DNA of 64,000 nucleotides from JANLTP01 sp031363055. Lineage in GTDB: Bacteria; Pseudomonadota; Gammaproteobacteria; Burkholderiales; Burkholderiaceae_E. The stretch's first letter is position 1. Every line of letters starts with the position of its first letter. The stretch spans positions 1 through 64,000 of the forward strand of contig JANLTP010000164.1 of NCBI GenBank assembly GCA_031363055.1, in the 5' to 3' direction. A program made the translations under genes and the position numbers. A model generated the notes under the pieces. It ran no database searches, was not told the DNA's origin, and was given only the letters and a program-made list of their open reading frames with translations. Below, one piece after another: positions 35,416 to 44,542 of this stretch.

Positions 35416-35496
35416 GAGTTGATTAAAAACCAACTCCTCAGCAGACACGATGACCAAATTCACACTCCATCGCGAATTACGACTGAATGTGAATTT
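35416..35496 (-). promoter_or_regulatory. Two inverted repeats upstream of the small peptide gene
   Basis: GAGTTG at 35416-35421 pairs with CAACTC at 35431-35436. Further upstream AAATTCACA (35456-35464) is the exact complement of TGTGAATTT (35488-35496). They occupy the presumed promoter and leader of the peptide gene, so either could be an operator or leader hairpin. No clear -35/-10 pair was found. Confidence 0.45.
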
Positions 35497-35506
35497 GTTC
35501 CCGATT

Positions 35507-35536
35507 GTTACGCTACCGACTGTTGCGCTACCGACT
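35507..35536. repeat. 15-bp tandem duplication
   Basis: GTTACGCTACCGACT is followed directly by GTTGCGCTACCGACT, then a weaker third copy running into the 3' end of the LLM gene. It sits just outside the stop codon of that gene. Confidence 0.7.
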
Positions 35537-35537
35537 T

Positions 35538-36566
35538 CTACGCAACTGATTGCTGCGTCGCCGGTTGCTGCGCCTCAAACGCCTGACCGCGACCGATCTG
35601 CGCAACAATCTCATACGATCTGAGCCGTGCCGATTGCTCAAACACCGCGCCACCAATCATGAGTTCGTCAGCGCCGGTGCGCTTGATAAACGCATCCAGC
35701 TCGCGCTTGACGGTCTCGCCGGAACCGACGAACGAGCAGGACAGCATCCGGCTCGCATGAACCTTTTCGGCCGGTGTCCAGTAGGTGTCTATGTCGTCGA
35801 TCGGCGGCGACAGTTGCCCACGGGCATTACGAACCATGTCGGTAAAACGCTTTTGCAGGCTCGTGAACAAGCGGCGCGCTTCCTTGTCGGTATCGGCTGC
35901 GATGACGTTGACACACGGTACCGCATAGGGCTTTTGCAGTTGCTCCGAGGGCTTGAAGTGTTCGCGATACACGGCCAGGGCCTGGTCGAGTGCATCGGGG
36001 GCAAAGTGCGAGGCGAACGCATACGGCAGACCGAAATAGGCCGCTACTTGCGCGCCGTACAGGCTCGAGCCGAGTATCCAGAGCGGCACTTTCAGGCCCG
36101 CTCCGGGCACCGCCCGGATTTTCTGCCCCGGCTTGACCGGCTCGAAAAATTCGCGCAGTTCCTGAATATCGTCCGGAAACTGTTCGGCGGCCATCGGGTC
36201 GCGGCGCATCGCGCGCATGGTCAACTGATCGGTGCCGGGGGCCCGCCCCAAGCCCAGGTCAATGCGGCCCGGATACAGGGACTCAAGCGTTCCGAACTGC
36301 TCGGCAATGACCAGCGGCGAGTGGTTGGGCAGCATGATGCCGCCGGAGCCGACCCGAATGGTCTTGGTGCCGCCGGCAACATAACCGATGACGACCGAGG
36401 TGGCGGCGCTCGCAATACCGGTCATGTTGTGATGCTCGGCCATCCAGTAGCGGCGATAGCCCCAGCGCTCCGCATGCTGCGCCAGATCGAGCGTGTTGTG
36501 CAGGGCATCGGCCGGCGTGTCGCCGACGCGAACCGTGACCAGATCGAGAATGGAGAAAGGTATCAT
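35538..36566 (-). CDS. LLM-class flavin-dependent oxidoreductase
   Basis: Bacterial-luciferase-like TIM-barrel protein of 342 aa. Motifs: AERWGYRRYWMAEHHNMTG, where the His pair marks the flavin pocket, VGSGGIMLPNHSPLVIAEQF, and GRIDLGLGRAPGTD. This is the subgroup often annotated MsnO8 or YhbW-like. Such enzymes use FMNH2 supplied by a reductase. The protein ends in AQQPATQQSVA, and its gene runs opposite to the Bug receptor at 36675 with a short shared promoter region. Substrate unknown. Confidence 0.9.
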   Translation of the reverse strand: MIPFSILDLVTVRVGDTPADALHNTLDLAQHAERWGYRRYWMAEHHNMTGIASAATSVVIGYVAGGTKTIRVGSGGIMLPNHSPLVIAEQFGTLESLYPGRIDLGLGRAPGTDQLTMRAMRRDPMAAEQFPDDIQELREFFEPVKPGQKIRAVPGAGLKVPLWILGSSLYGAQVAAYFGLPYAFASHFAPDALDQALAVYREHFKPSEQLQKPYAVPCVNVIAADTDKEARRLFTSLQKRFTDMVRNARGQLSPPIDDIDTYWTPAEKVHASRMLSCSFVGSGETVKRELDAFIKRTGADELMIGGAVFEQSARLRSYEIVAQIGRGQAFEAQQPATQQSVA

Positions 36567-36674
36567 TGCGGTGCCATGAGTTCTTGAGGATTGATCTTAC
36601 CTTGTGAGCGGCTTTGCGCCCAGTTGACACAGGCTACACTGGCATTGATTTCCAAAACATCGAGACAAACTGTC

Positions 36675-37652
36675 ATGAAATTTTCCACCGCTTTTGCACT
36701 TCTGGCCGCCGCGTCGGTCGTCGCGCTCATTCCGAAGCCTTCAATGGCGCAGGGCTACCCGAACAAACCGATCCGCTTGATCGTGCCGTACGCGCCGGGC
36801 GGCGCAACCGATATCATTGCGCGCGCCGCTGCCTCCGAGATCAGTAAAACCATCGGTCAACCGGTCACCGTCGACAACCGACCGGGCGCAGGCGGCAACC
36901 TGGGCGCAGAGATGGCCGCACGGGCGGCGCCGGATGGCTACACCATGCTGATGTCGCCCAGCAGCCTGCATGGCATCACGCCGTTTCTGTACTCGAAGTT
37001 AAATTACGACCCCAACAAGGATCTGGCTCCGGTCATTGTGCTGGGTGCGTTTGCCAATGTGCTGGTGGTCAATAATGATGTCAAGGCGACTTCGGTCAGC
37101 GAGCTGATCGCGCTCATCAAGGCGCAGCCTGGCAAGATCAATTATGCCTCCAGTGGTAGTGGCTCGACCATCCACATGTCGGGTGAAATGTTCAAACACA
37201 TGCTGAACCTGGACATTGCACACGTCCCCTACAAGGGCAGCGCGCCTGCGCTCACCGATTTGATCGGCGGCCAGGTGCAATTGATGTTCGATAACATCCC
37301 TTCGGCGATCACCCAGATTCGCGGCGGCAAACTGCGTGCGCTGGCCACCACGGGCGTCAAGCGGGCGGCGTCCATGCCGGAACTCCCGACCATGATCGAA
37401 GCCGGCCTGCCCGGTTATCAGTCGACCGCCTGGTTCGGGCTGGCCATGCCGGCCGGCACGCCCAAGGAGATCATTGCGCGCATGAATGCTGAAGGTCAGA
37501 AGGCGACCAAGGCGCCCGAGTTCATCAAGCGCATGACCGACCTTGGCTACGACATTGTCGGTGGCACGCCCGAGCAGATGGGCTCGATGATCCAGGATGA
37601 AGTGCGTCAATGGGGTCCGGTGGTCAAAGCGTCGGGGGCCAAAGTCGATTAG
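36675..37652 (+). CDS. Bug-family tripartite tricarboxylate receptor protein (orphan)
   Basis: Periplasmic receptor of 325 aa. Signal peptide MKFSTAFALLAAASVVAL ends near SMAQG. Hallmarks are YPNKPIRLIVPYAPGGATD, PVTVDNRPGAGGNLGAEMAA and VPYKGSAPALTDLIGGQVQ. The ATG at 36675 is chosen because it starts the signal peptide. No TctA/TctB membrane genes are close. A nitronate monooxygenase gene follows on the same strand, as is common for Bug receptors paired with a catabolic enzyme. Confidence 0.92.
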   Translation: MKFSTAFALLAAASVVALIPKPSMAQGYPNKPIRLIVPYAPGGATDIIARAAASEISKTIGQPVTVDNRPGAGGNLGAEMAARAAPDGYTMLMSPSSLHGITPFLYSKLNYDPNKDLAPVIVLGAFANVLVVNNDVKATSVSELIALIKAQPGKINYASSGSGSTIHMSGEMFKHMLNLDIAHVPYKGSAPALTDLIGGQVQLMFDNIPSAITQIRGGKLRALATTGVKRAASMPELPTMIEAGLPGYQSTAWFGLAMPAGTPKEIIARMNAEGQKATKAPEFIKRMTDLGYDIVGGTPEQMGSMIQDEVRQWGPVVKASGAKVD

Positions 37653-37704
37653 TCGAGTTGTACCCGCGATAAGCTCCCGCCCGATAAGTCCAATACGACT
37701 AAGC

Positions 37705-37734
37705 CCGATTCCGATTCCGATTCCGACTCCGAAT
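37705..37734 (+). repeat. 6-bp tandem repeat CCGATT
   Basis: Three exact CCGATT units followed by CCGACT and CCGAAT, in the gap between the Bug receptor and nitronate monooxygenase genes. It may change length by slippage; effect on expression is unknown. Confidence 0.8.
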
Positions 37735-37768
37735 TTTCAATTCAACCCTTGTCTGGAGCATGACCCCC

Positions 37769-38755
37769 ATGAGAACCAAGATCACCGAGATGCTCGGTAT
37801 TGAGCACCCGATCATTCAGGGTGGCATGCACTTTGTCGGCTTTGCCGAACTGGCGGCCGCCGTGTCGAATGCTGGCGGCCTCGGTATCATCACCGGTCTG
37901 ACCCAGAAGTCGCCCGAAGCACTGGCCAAGGAAATCAAACGCTGCCGCGAGATGACCAACAAGCCGTTCGGCGTCAATCTGACTTTCCTGCCGACGGTGA
38001 CTTCACCCGACTATCCGGGCTACATTCGCGCGATCGTCGATGGCGGCGTCAAGGTGGTTGAGACTGCCGGCAACAATCCACAGCAGTGGCTACCCGGCTT
38101 GCATGAGGCCGGCATCAAGGTCATTCACAAATGTACGTCGGTGCGGCACTCGCTGAAGGCCGAATCGATCGGTTGTGACGCGGTCAGCGTCGATGGCTTC
38201 GAGTGCGGCGGCCATCCGGGCGAAGATGACATTCCGAACTTCATTTTGCTGCCGCGCGCGGCCGAAGAGCTGAAAATTCCATTCGTCGCGTCCGGCGGTA
38301 TGGCGGACGGCCGTTCATTGGTGGCGGCCCTCGCGCTCGGTGCCGACGGCATCAACATGGGCACCCGCTTCATGGCCACCAAAGAAGCGCCGATTCACGA
38401 GAACGTCAAACAGGCGTTGGTCGCCGCGACTGAACTGGACACGCGACTGGTGATGCGACCCCTGCGCAATACCGAGCGGGTGTTGCGCAACGCCGCGACC
38501 GATCGGCTGCTTGCCAAAGAGAAAGAGCTCGGTGCCAATCTGAAGTTCGAGGACATCATCGAACAAGTCGCTGGCGTGTATCCGAAGATCATGCTTGACG
38601 GCGCCATGGATGCCGGCGTCTGGTCCTGTGGCATGGTGGCCGGTCTGATCCATGATGTACCCACCGTCAAGGAGCTGATCGATCGCATCATGCGAGAAGC
38701 CGACGACATTATCGGTCGTCGGCTGGCGGGCTTCTCGGCAGGGACGGTGCGCTGA
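37769..38755 (+). CDS. Nitronate monooxygenase family protein
   Basis: FMN TIM-barrel enzyme of 328 aa. Motifs: HPIIQGGMHFVGFAELAAAV, SNAGGLGIITG, DGFECGGHPGEDD and ASGGMADGRSLVAALALGADG, typical of 2-nitropropane dioxygenase relatives. ATG 37769 is preferred to 37760 because the GGAG site sits 9 bases before it but only one base before the other. Enzymes of this family oxidise nitronates such as propionate-3-nitronate; some members have other roles. Confidence 0.9.
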   Translation: MRTKITEMLGIEHPIIQGGMHFVGFAELAAAVSNAGGLGIITGLTQKSPEALAKEIKRCREMTNKPFGVNLTFLPTVTSPDYPGYIRAIVDGGVKVVETAGNNPQQWLPGLHEAGIKVIHKCTSVRHSLKAESIGCDAVSVDGFECGGHPGEDDIPNFILLPRAAEELKIPFVASGGMADGRSLVAALALGADGINMGTRFMATKEAPIHENVKQALVAATELDTRLVMRPLRNTERVLRNAATDRLLAKEKELGANLKFEDIIEQVAGVYPKIMLDGAMDAGVWSCGMVAGLIHDVPTVKELIDRIMREADDIIGRRLAGFSAGTVR

Positions 38756-38799
38756 TCCAGGCGTGCGTCGGTTGAAAGCGCTATGTTCAACCGCGAGCT

Positions 38800-39096
38800 T
38801 TATCCGCCAAAGTTGTAGGTATCGGCTGGCGAGCGCTTGGCGGCTGCGACCCGTGCTTCTGCGCGTACTTCGGCGACGCTGCGGCCAGCGAGCTTGTTAT
38901 TCGTCTGTGCTTTTGCGAGGTCATACTGATACAAATTGGGCGGGACACGGTTCAGATCGACGCTGCGATCAGGCGCCACTACGGTGATGTTTGTGTTCTT
39001 GGCGAACGCGCCGGGATACAGAAGATCTTCAGCTTGTGCGCCGACTGCGAACAAGGCGAATCCGGAAGTGACGAGTACTTTAGCGAAGGTTTTCAT
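38800..39096 (-). CDS. Small exported protein, DUF4148-like
   Basis: Protein of 98 aa with a signal peptide (MKTFAKVLVTSGFALFAVGA, cut near AQAED). The C-terminal part has KLAGRSVAEVRAEARVAAA, the TRAEVRAEL-like helix seen in DUF4148 proteins of Burkholderiales. Function unknown. The inner ATG at 39096 is chosen over 39108 because it begins the signal peptide. Confidence 0.65.
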   Translation of the reverse strand: MKTFAKVLVTSGFALFAVGAQAEDLLYPGAFAKNTNITVVAPDRSVDLNRVPPNLYQYDLAKAQTNNKLAGRSVAEVRAEARVAAAKRSPADTYNFGG

Positions 39097-39423
39097 GAGA
39101 TTTTCCAATTCAATTCAGAGGTTGATGATTCAAGGATTTTTGACACGTTCAGATCACTGTTTTACTGAGACTTCGACGGCGTTTTTGGCGTCTGTCGATA
39201 ATATGAATTGTGCGCGGCTCAAGTTTCAGCGTGGTCGCAGTCCGGGATCACCTTGAACTCAATTGGGTCTCGGAATCGTCTCAGTCGCTCGGGCATGCCT
39301 TGGCGTTCACCTCGACGGGGCAGCACACGAACTGGAGTGGTTTAAACTCCGCCTCAGAGAGCGATTCATCGCTAAATGCTGACGTAAAACTCCAAAATGA
39401 TCAAAAGCACAGGAGGAGTATCC
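39097..39423. other. Intergenic region between divergent genes
   Basis: About 330 bases between the small exported protein (minus) and a Bug receptor (plus). It ends in AGGAGGAGTATCC, the strong ribosome site of the receptor. I see no RNA gene or convincing ORF. Confidence 0.4.
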
Positions 39424-40401
39424 ATGCGTATCAAACTTGAACGTCGCCGTGTCATTCACGGTGCTACGGCGCTCGCCGCCACCGCAGTCGCCGGCGCGAC
39501 GCTGCGAACCGTGCATGCCCAAGATTTCAAAAAGCCGCTGCGAATCATCGTTCCATTGCCGGCCGGCGGCGTTGCCGATTCTGCGGCACGATTTTTCGCC
39601 GAGCAATGGACCGGGTTAACCAAACAGACGGTGGTGATCGACAACCGGCCGGGTGGCAGTTATCTGATCGGCGTCCAGCAACTGATGAACTCGGCCGCCG
39701 ACGGCAACACCTGGCTGATGCTGAGCAGCAGCATGACGGCCGCGCAGGCGGCCTTCCAGAAGTTCGATATGGCCAAGCAGATGGTGCCGATCGGCATGAT
39801 CGGTACGACGCCGGCAGCGATCTTTGTGAATGCTGAGTCGCCGCACAAGACGGTGAAGGATCTGACCGACTGGATCAAGGCAAACCCCGGCAAACTGAAC
39901 TACGCGGGCGTGGCCGGCGGCATCGAACACCTTTCGACTGCGAACCTGCTCAAGCGTTACGGGCTCACCGGCACGATGATCGCGTTCAAGGGCGGACCCG
40001 ACTCCTGTACCGCACTGGCTCAAAACGAGATCCACATGGCCATTACGGCGCTGCCGATGGTCATTCCGTTCAAGGGCCGAATCCGTCCGTTAGCCCTGAT
40101 GATCCCACAGCGCTCGCCGCTGACACCCGAGGTACCGACCTACCGCGAGCAAGGTCTCGACGTGCCTGAGTTGAACTACTGGGGCGCGTTTGCCGTACCG
40201 ACGGGTACCCCCACCACAACCATCGATGCGATGCAAAAGATCATTGTGGAGGTACTCAAGGAGCCCACCTTCGTCGGCAAGCTGGCGACGCAGGGCATGA
40301 TCGCCCGCACGTCCGATTCTCAGACGATGAGCCGCATCATCGCCGAAGAAATCAAGTGGATGACGCCGGTGGCGGCGGAGCTGGATTTGAAGACCGGTTG
40401 A
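39424..40401 (+). CDS. Bug-family tripartite tricarboxylate receptor protein (orphan)
   Basis: Periplasmic receptor of 325 aa. Start at ATG 39424 after AGGAGG. The signal has RRRVIHGATALAATAVAGAT, Tat-like, cut near VHAQD. Hallmarks: KPLRIIVPLPAGGVADSAAR, VVIDNRPGGSYLIGVQQL and AFKGGPDSCTALAQNE. The next gene downstream is convergent, so it is a single-gene unit. Ligand unknown. Confidence 0.92.
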   Translation: MRIKLERRRVIHGATALAATAVAGATLRTVHAQDFKKPLRIIVPLPAGGVADSAARFFAEQWTGLTKQTVVIDNRPGGSYLIGVQQLMNSAADGNTWLMLSSSMTAAQAAFQKFDMAKQMVPIGMIGTTPAAIFVNAESPHKTVKDLTDWIKANPGKLNYAGVAGGIEHLSTANLLKRYGLTGTMIAFKGGPDSCTALAQNEIHMAITALPMVIPFKGRIRPLALMIPQRSPLTPEVPTYREQGLDVPELNYWGAFAVPTGTPTTTIDAMQKIIVEVLKEPTFVGKLATQGMIARTSDSQTMSRIIAEEIKWMTPVAAELDLKTG

Positions 40402-40441
40402 GTATGGGGGGTTGAGTAGGCGGACGGCGAGCACGTGCCGC

Positions 40442-41695
40442 CTATTTCAGACCAGCATAGGCCGCATCGACCAGCGCCTGACCGCGCTCATTGAGCAGCA
40501 GGCCACCGCCCATGCGGTTCATCGTATAGCCAAAGGACAGGGCAAATTGCGGGTCGGCAAAGCCCATGCTGCCGCCGGCGCCGACATGGCCAAAGGCCTG
40601 TTCGCCGATGCGCACCGAATGGCCGGTCGGTAAGGTCGGGTTGTCCATGCGCAGCATGAAGCCCTGAGCGAAACGAGTGGGTATGAGCAGGGTCTGATCG
40701 CGATCGGTCTGCACCGAGACCTGTCGCATGTCTTCGATCCGCTGTGCTGAAATGAGCCGGTTGGTGCTGTTCTTGCCATGGCTGCGCGCGCTGTCTTTGA
40801 GCTTGCCGTCGTTTGTCTCGCGGCCCTTTATTTTGTGGCCAACAAACTTCGTATCAATGAACTCGCCACGATTCGCCAGCGGCTCGAACATTCGCGCCAG
40901 TGCCCGCGCATTCGAGATGCCACCGCCGCCGCCAATCTCGGCCGCATGCGCGGCGCGCGAATCGGTCTGATGACCGCCATTGTTGAGCAATGACAGGTAT
41001 TGGATCGACTGGGGATTCGCTAACAAGGCGGTGGTGAAGTCACTCCTGGGCGCATCGGGCGCCGGGATGAAACGAATCACCGGCGCCACGCGCGGCTCGA
41101 TTCCCTGCGGCAAACCGATCCAGAAATCAAGACCCAGCGGCACCGCGATTTCACTGCGAAAAAACGCGCCGAGCGATTGGCCCGACACGCGCCGCACCAA
41201 CTCGCCCACCAGCCAGCCGAACGAGATCATGTGATAGCCGTTCCTGGTACCAGGCTGCCAGAATGGCGCTTCGCGGGCAAGCCGCTCGACCATGTAATCC
41301 CAATCGTAATAGCCGCCCGCTTTCACCGGCTCGCGCAGAGCGGGCAGGCCGACCGAATGATTGAGCGTCATTATTACCGTCGCGTCCTCCTTGCCTGCCT
41401 GAGCGAATTCAGGCCAGTAGCGGGCGACCGGTGCATCGAGTTCAAGCTGGCCGCGATCAATCAGAATTTGGGCACAGAGCGCGGTGGCTGCCTTGGTGCA
41501 CGAGAACACGATCGATACCGTGTCTTCCTCCCACGGTTCGGCGGTTTTGGCGTCGCGCAGCCCGCCCCACAAGTCGACGACCTTGCGACCGCCGACGGTT
41601 ACGCTGACGCTGGCGCCCAACTCCCCATGGACTTTGAAGTTGTTTACGAAGGCCGCAGCAACGGCTTCGAATTCGCGCTCACAATGCCCTTGCAC
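40442..41695 (-). CDS. Serine hydrolase (class C beta-lactamase / EstB-like)
   Basis: Protein of 417 aa with no signal peptide. The SxxK motif is SCTK (VFSCTKAATALCAQIL) with Ser as nucleophile. The second motif region is GYHMISFGWLVGELVRRVSG, where a Tyr stands in the YxN position, and the third is HVGAGGSMGFADP. This is the esterase-like branch of the class C fold. It sits at the 3' end of the Liv importer genes on the same strand, 71 bases after livF, so it may act on an imported ester or amide. Confidence 0.85.
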   Translation of the reverse strand: MQGHCEREFEAVAAAFVNNFKVHGELGASVSVTVGGRKVVDLWGGLRDAKTAEPWEEDTVSIVFSCTKAATALCAQILIDRGQLELDAPVARYWPEFAQAGKEDATVIMTLNHSVGLPALREPVKAGGYYDWDYMVERLAREAPFWQPGTRNGYHMISFGWLVGELVRRVSGQSLGAFFRSEIAVPLGLDFWIGLPQGIEPRVAPVIRFIPAPDAPRSDFTTALLANPQSIQYLSLLNNGGHQTDSRAAHAAEIGGGGGISNARALARMFEPLANRGEFIDTKFVGHKIKGRETNDGKLKDSARSHGKNSTNRLISAQRIEDMRQVSVQTDRDQTLLIPTRFAQGFMLRMDNPTLPTGHSVRIGEQAFGHVGAGGSMGFADPQFALSFGYTMNRMGGGLLLNERGQALVDAAYAGLK

Positions 41696-41766
41696 ACTGC
41701 CGGACGGACCTAAGTCGATTTGAGTATTGATGGTCTGATCTTGGTTGGAATTTGGTTGTTGAGCGG

Positions 41767-42465
41767 CTAAACCTCAAGCCACTCCTGGCGAATCGCAGCA
41801 TTCGCGGCCAACCCTGCCGGGTCGCTCTCGAAGACAATATGTCCATGCCCCATCAGGTAGATTCGCTTTGAGATCTTCAACGCAATGGTGAGCTTTTGTT
41901 CAACCAGCAAAATCGCCACGCCACGGCGCGCAATCTCGTCGAGCAGCACGGCCACCTGTTCAACCAGTTTCGGTGCCAGGCCTTCGGTGGGCTCATCGAT
42001 GATGACCAGATCCGGGTCGCCCATCAAGGTGCGGCACATGGTCAGCATCTGTTGCTCGCCGCCCGACAGGACGCCAGCCGGGTTGTCCCGGCGGCTGGCC
42101 AGATTGGGGAACAATGCATAGGCGTCGTCGAATTTCCAGCGGCCGAACTTGCCAGCGCGCTTTAGGCCCAGCGCCAGATTTTGCTCGACGGTCAAGGTCG
42201 GAAACACCTGACGGTCCTCAGGCACATAGCCGACACCGGCGTGCGCAATTTGATCGGGCCGCAGGCCGTTGATCGCTTTGCCCTTGAAGTGGATCTGACC
42301 GTGCGGCTGCACCAGCCCCATGATCGCTTTGCAAGTGGTCGATCGGCCAACGCCGTTACGTCCCAGGAGACTGACGATCTCGCCCTCGCCAATTTGCAGA
42401 TTCACGCCTTGCAGGATGTGGCTCTTGCCGTAATAGGCGTGCAGTTCGCGCACGTCGAGCATCAT
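41767..42465 (-). CDS. livF: Branched-chain amino-acid-type ABC importer ATPase LivF, altered Walker A
   Basis: ATPase of 232 aa. The Walker A motif reads GRNGVGRST; the invariant Lys is replaced by Arg (codon CGA). The rest is intact: signature LSGGEQQMLTMCRTLMG, Walker B LVIIDEPTEGLAP, and switch region VAILLVEQKL. The start overlaps livG by ATGA. LivF-type partners tolerate little change at the Lys, so the pair may depend on the LivG site, or this may be an inactive copy or sequence error. Confidence 0.9.
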   Translation of the reverse strand: MMLDVRELHAYYGKSHILQGVNLQIGEGEIVSLLGRNGVGRSTTCKAIMGLVQPHGQIHFKGKAINGLRPDQIAHAGVGYVPEDRQVFPTLTVEQNLALGLKRAGKFGRWKFDDAYALFPNLASRRDNPAGVLSGGEQQMLTMCRTLMGDPDLVIIDEPTEGLAPKLVEQVAVLLDEIARRGVAILLVEQKLTIALKISKRIYLMGHGHIVFESDPAGLAANAAIRQEWLEV

Positions 42466-43214
42466 GCCGCCTCGCTCCCCAGATAGGCTTCCTGCACCGC
42501 GCGATTGCTGCGAATGTTCGCTGGTGCATCGCTGGCAATCAGCTCACCATAGACCACTACCGAGATGACATCGGCCAAGCCAAAGACAACACTCATGTCG
42601 TGCTCGACCATCAGCAAGGTCTTGCCCTCGGTGACCGAACGAATCAAGGCGATCGCATGTTCGGTTTCGCCTCGGCTCATACCGGCGGTGGGCTCATCGA
42701 GCAATATGACATCGGCGCCGCCGGCAATGGTGATGCCAATTTCCAGCGCCCGTTGTTCGGCATACGACAGCAATCCGGCCATCAGGTCACGACGGGCGCG
42801 CAGATTCAGGCGCTCAAGTAACTGGTCGGTGGCGGCATTCAGTTCACCCTGCCGACCGAGCAGTCGCCAGCACGAGTATTTGAAGCCGTGCGACCAGAGC
42901 AGCGCACAGCGAATATTCTCGAACACGGTCATGCGCGAAAAGATCGATGTGATCTGAAAGCTGCGCGACAGCCCACGGCGATTGATGAGGTGTGGCGGCA
43001 CGCCCTTGATCGATACTCCATTCAGGCAGATATCGCCATCACTGACGGCAAATCGGCCGCTGATCAAATTGAACAGCGTAGTTTTGCCAGCGCCGTTCGG
43101 ACCGATGATGGCGTGTCGTTGCCCGTGCGGAATTTCAAGACTGATATCGCGAATGATTTCGGTTTTGCCAAAACTCTTGCGCACATCGCGCAGCGACAGC
43201 GCAGTGGCAGTCAT
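42462..43214 (-). CDS. livG: Branched-chain amino-acid-type ABC importer ATPase LivG
   Basis: ATPase of 250 aa. Walker A is GPNGAGKTT; the signature is LLSYAEQRALEIGITI; Walker B is VILLDEPTAGMS. The C-terminus ends in NRAVQEAYLGSEAA, the LivG tail. ATG 43214 overlaps the livM stop, which is why I reject the longer frame that begins at 43550. It pairs with LivF, LivM and LivH. Confidence 0.93.
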   Translation of the reverse strand: MTATALSLRDVRKSFGKTEIIRDISLEIPHGQRHAIIGPNGAGKTTLFNLISGRFAVSDGDICLNGVSIKGVPPHLINRRGLSRSFQITSIFSRMTVFENIRCALLWSHGFKYSCWRLLGRQGELNAATDQLLERLNLRARRDLMAGLLSYAEQRALEIGITIAGGADVILLDEPTAGMSRGETEHAIALIRSVTEGKTLLMVEHDMSVVFGLADVISVVVYGELIASDAPANIRSNRAVQEAYLGSEAA

Positions 43215-44542
43215 CGAACGATCCCGCTCTCGCGCTTGATCTGGTCCAAAGTCGCATTCCAGACCTTGCCGAACGAGCGCGCCTCTCTCTTCAGCCACCA
43301 ACCACCCAACACCAACGCCAGCACGCCGAATATCCACGGTCCGGCGGTTGCCGGATCGACAGTAAGCGCTCCGAACTTGAGCTTCTTGTTTTGTGAGGCG
43401 CCGATGGTCATGTACGACACCAGCTCGGCGAGCATCACAAAGCCGATCACGACCAAGAGTCCAGGAACCAGAATGCGCAGGTAAGGCCACAGCAGCTTGC
43501 GCATTTTTCCGGCCTGGTGAATGGGGGCGTGCGCCATGATGAGTCCCCACAGTCCGCCAGGCGCGTACATCACCATGACAATAAACAACACGCCGACGTA
43601 CAACATCCAGGCGCTCGAGATCAGGCTGATGCCGCTTTGCAAAAGGATGACGACGATGGCGCCGAGGATCGGGCCGAAGAAGCCGCCGACGCCACCGATG
43701 TAGGTCGCCAACAGTGCGGTCGCTGATTTGCCGGCCGAGACGGCATCGAAGGTGACGATTTCATAGAGCATCGCATAGAGGGCGCCGGCCAGACCTGCGA
43801 AGAAGCCGGACACGATGAACTGATAAAAGCGCACCATGCGGGGGTCATAGCCAACGAATTGCGCACGCTCGAAATTATCGCGTGTCGCATTGGCCATCTT
43901 GCCCAGCGGCGTCTGCGTTTGCAGGCGCATGAGGATCACCGATACCAACGCCCAGAATAGGATCAGGTAGTACATCTGCCACGGCGCGCTATAGGATGCC
44001 CCCAGGATGCTGGTATCCGTCATCCGATTGGTCGTGACGCCACCTTCACCACCGAAGAAGGTCATGAACATCAGCGCAGCGGCAGCGACCAGCTCGCCAA
44101 TGCCCATCGTGATCATGGCGAACGCGGTCGCTCGCTGTTGAGTTGCCAGATAGCCGAAGATGATGCCAAAGCCCAGTCCGCCCAGTCCGCCAATCAACGG
44201 CACCAATTCCTGCGGCAGCCAGAACGCGCCGGCCTTGATCGCGTTCAATGCGTGCGCGGTGCAATAGCCGCCCATGCCGAACAGCACTGCATGACCGAAC
44301 GACAACAAGCCGGCCTGGCCCATCTGCATGTTGAATGACAACGCGAAGATGGTCATCAAGCCGATTTCGCTCAGCATGGTCAGCACAAAGCCGGAATGCC
44401 GGCCAGTCGTCCAATTGAAAAACAGCCACGGCAACGCGGCAACGACAGCCACCGACAGGTACCAGACCCAGTATTTCTTGAGGAGATTTGTGGGCGGTGC
44501 TGCTCGCGATGCCACGGTCGCTGGTGAGACGATGGTGTTCAT
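43211..44542 (-). CDS. livM: Branched-chain amino-acid-type ABC importer permease LivM
   Basis: Inner-membrane permease of 443 aa, longer than the usual 320-350. The family motif is FNMQMGQAGLLSFGHAVLFGMGGYC, and ATRDNFERAQFVGYD is the loop that meets the ATPase. A C-terminal extension (about 330-443) with two more hydrophobic stretches (LVPGLLVVIGFVMLAELV and GPWIFGVLALVLGGWW) is the unusual part. Start overlaps the livH stop by four bases. Confidence 0.92.
   Translation of the reverse strand: MNTIVSPATVASRAAPPTNLLKKYWVWYLSVAVVAALPWLFFNWTTGRHSGFVLTMLSEIGLMTIFALSFNMQMGQAGLLSFGHAVLFGMGGYCTAHALNAIKAGAFWLPQELVPLIGGLGGLGFGIIFGYLATQQRATAFAMITMGIGELVAAAALMFMTFFGGEGGVTTNRMTDTSILGASYSAPWQMYYLILFWALVSVILMRLQTQTPLGKMANATRDNFERAQFVGYDPRMVRFYQFIVSGFFAGLAGALYAMLYEIVTFDAVSAGKSATALLATYIGGVGGFFGPILGAIVVILLQSGISLISSAWMLYVGVLFIVMVMYAPGGLWGLIMAHAPIHQAGKMRKLLWPYLRILVPGLLVVIGFVMLAELVSYMTIGASQNKKLKFGALTVDPATAGPWIFGVLALVLGGWWLKREARSFGKVWNATLDQIKRESGIVR

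Noticed and set aside
43215..43550. An N-terminal extension of LivG
   Set aside because: The ATGA overlap with livM and the family length fix the start at 43214.
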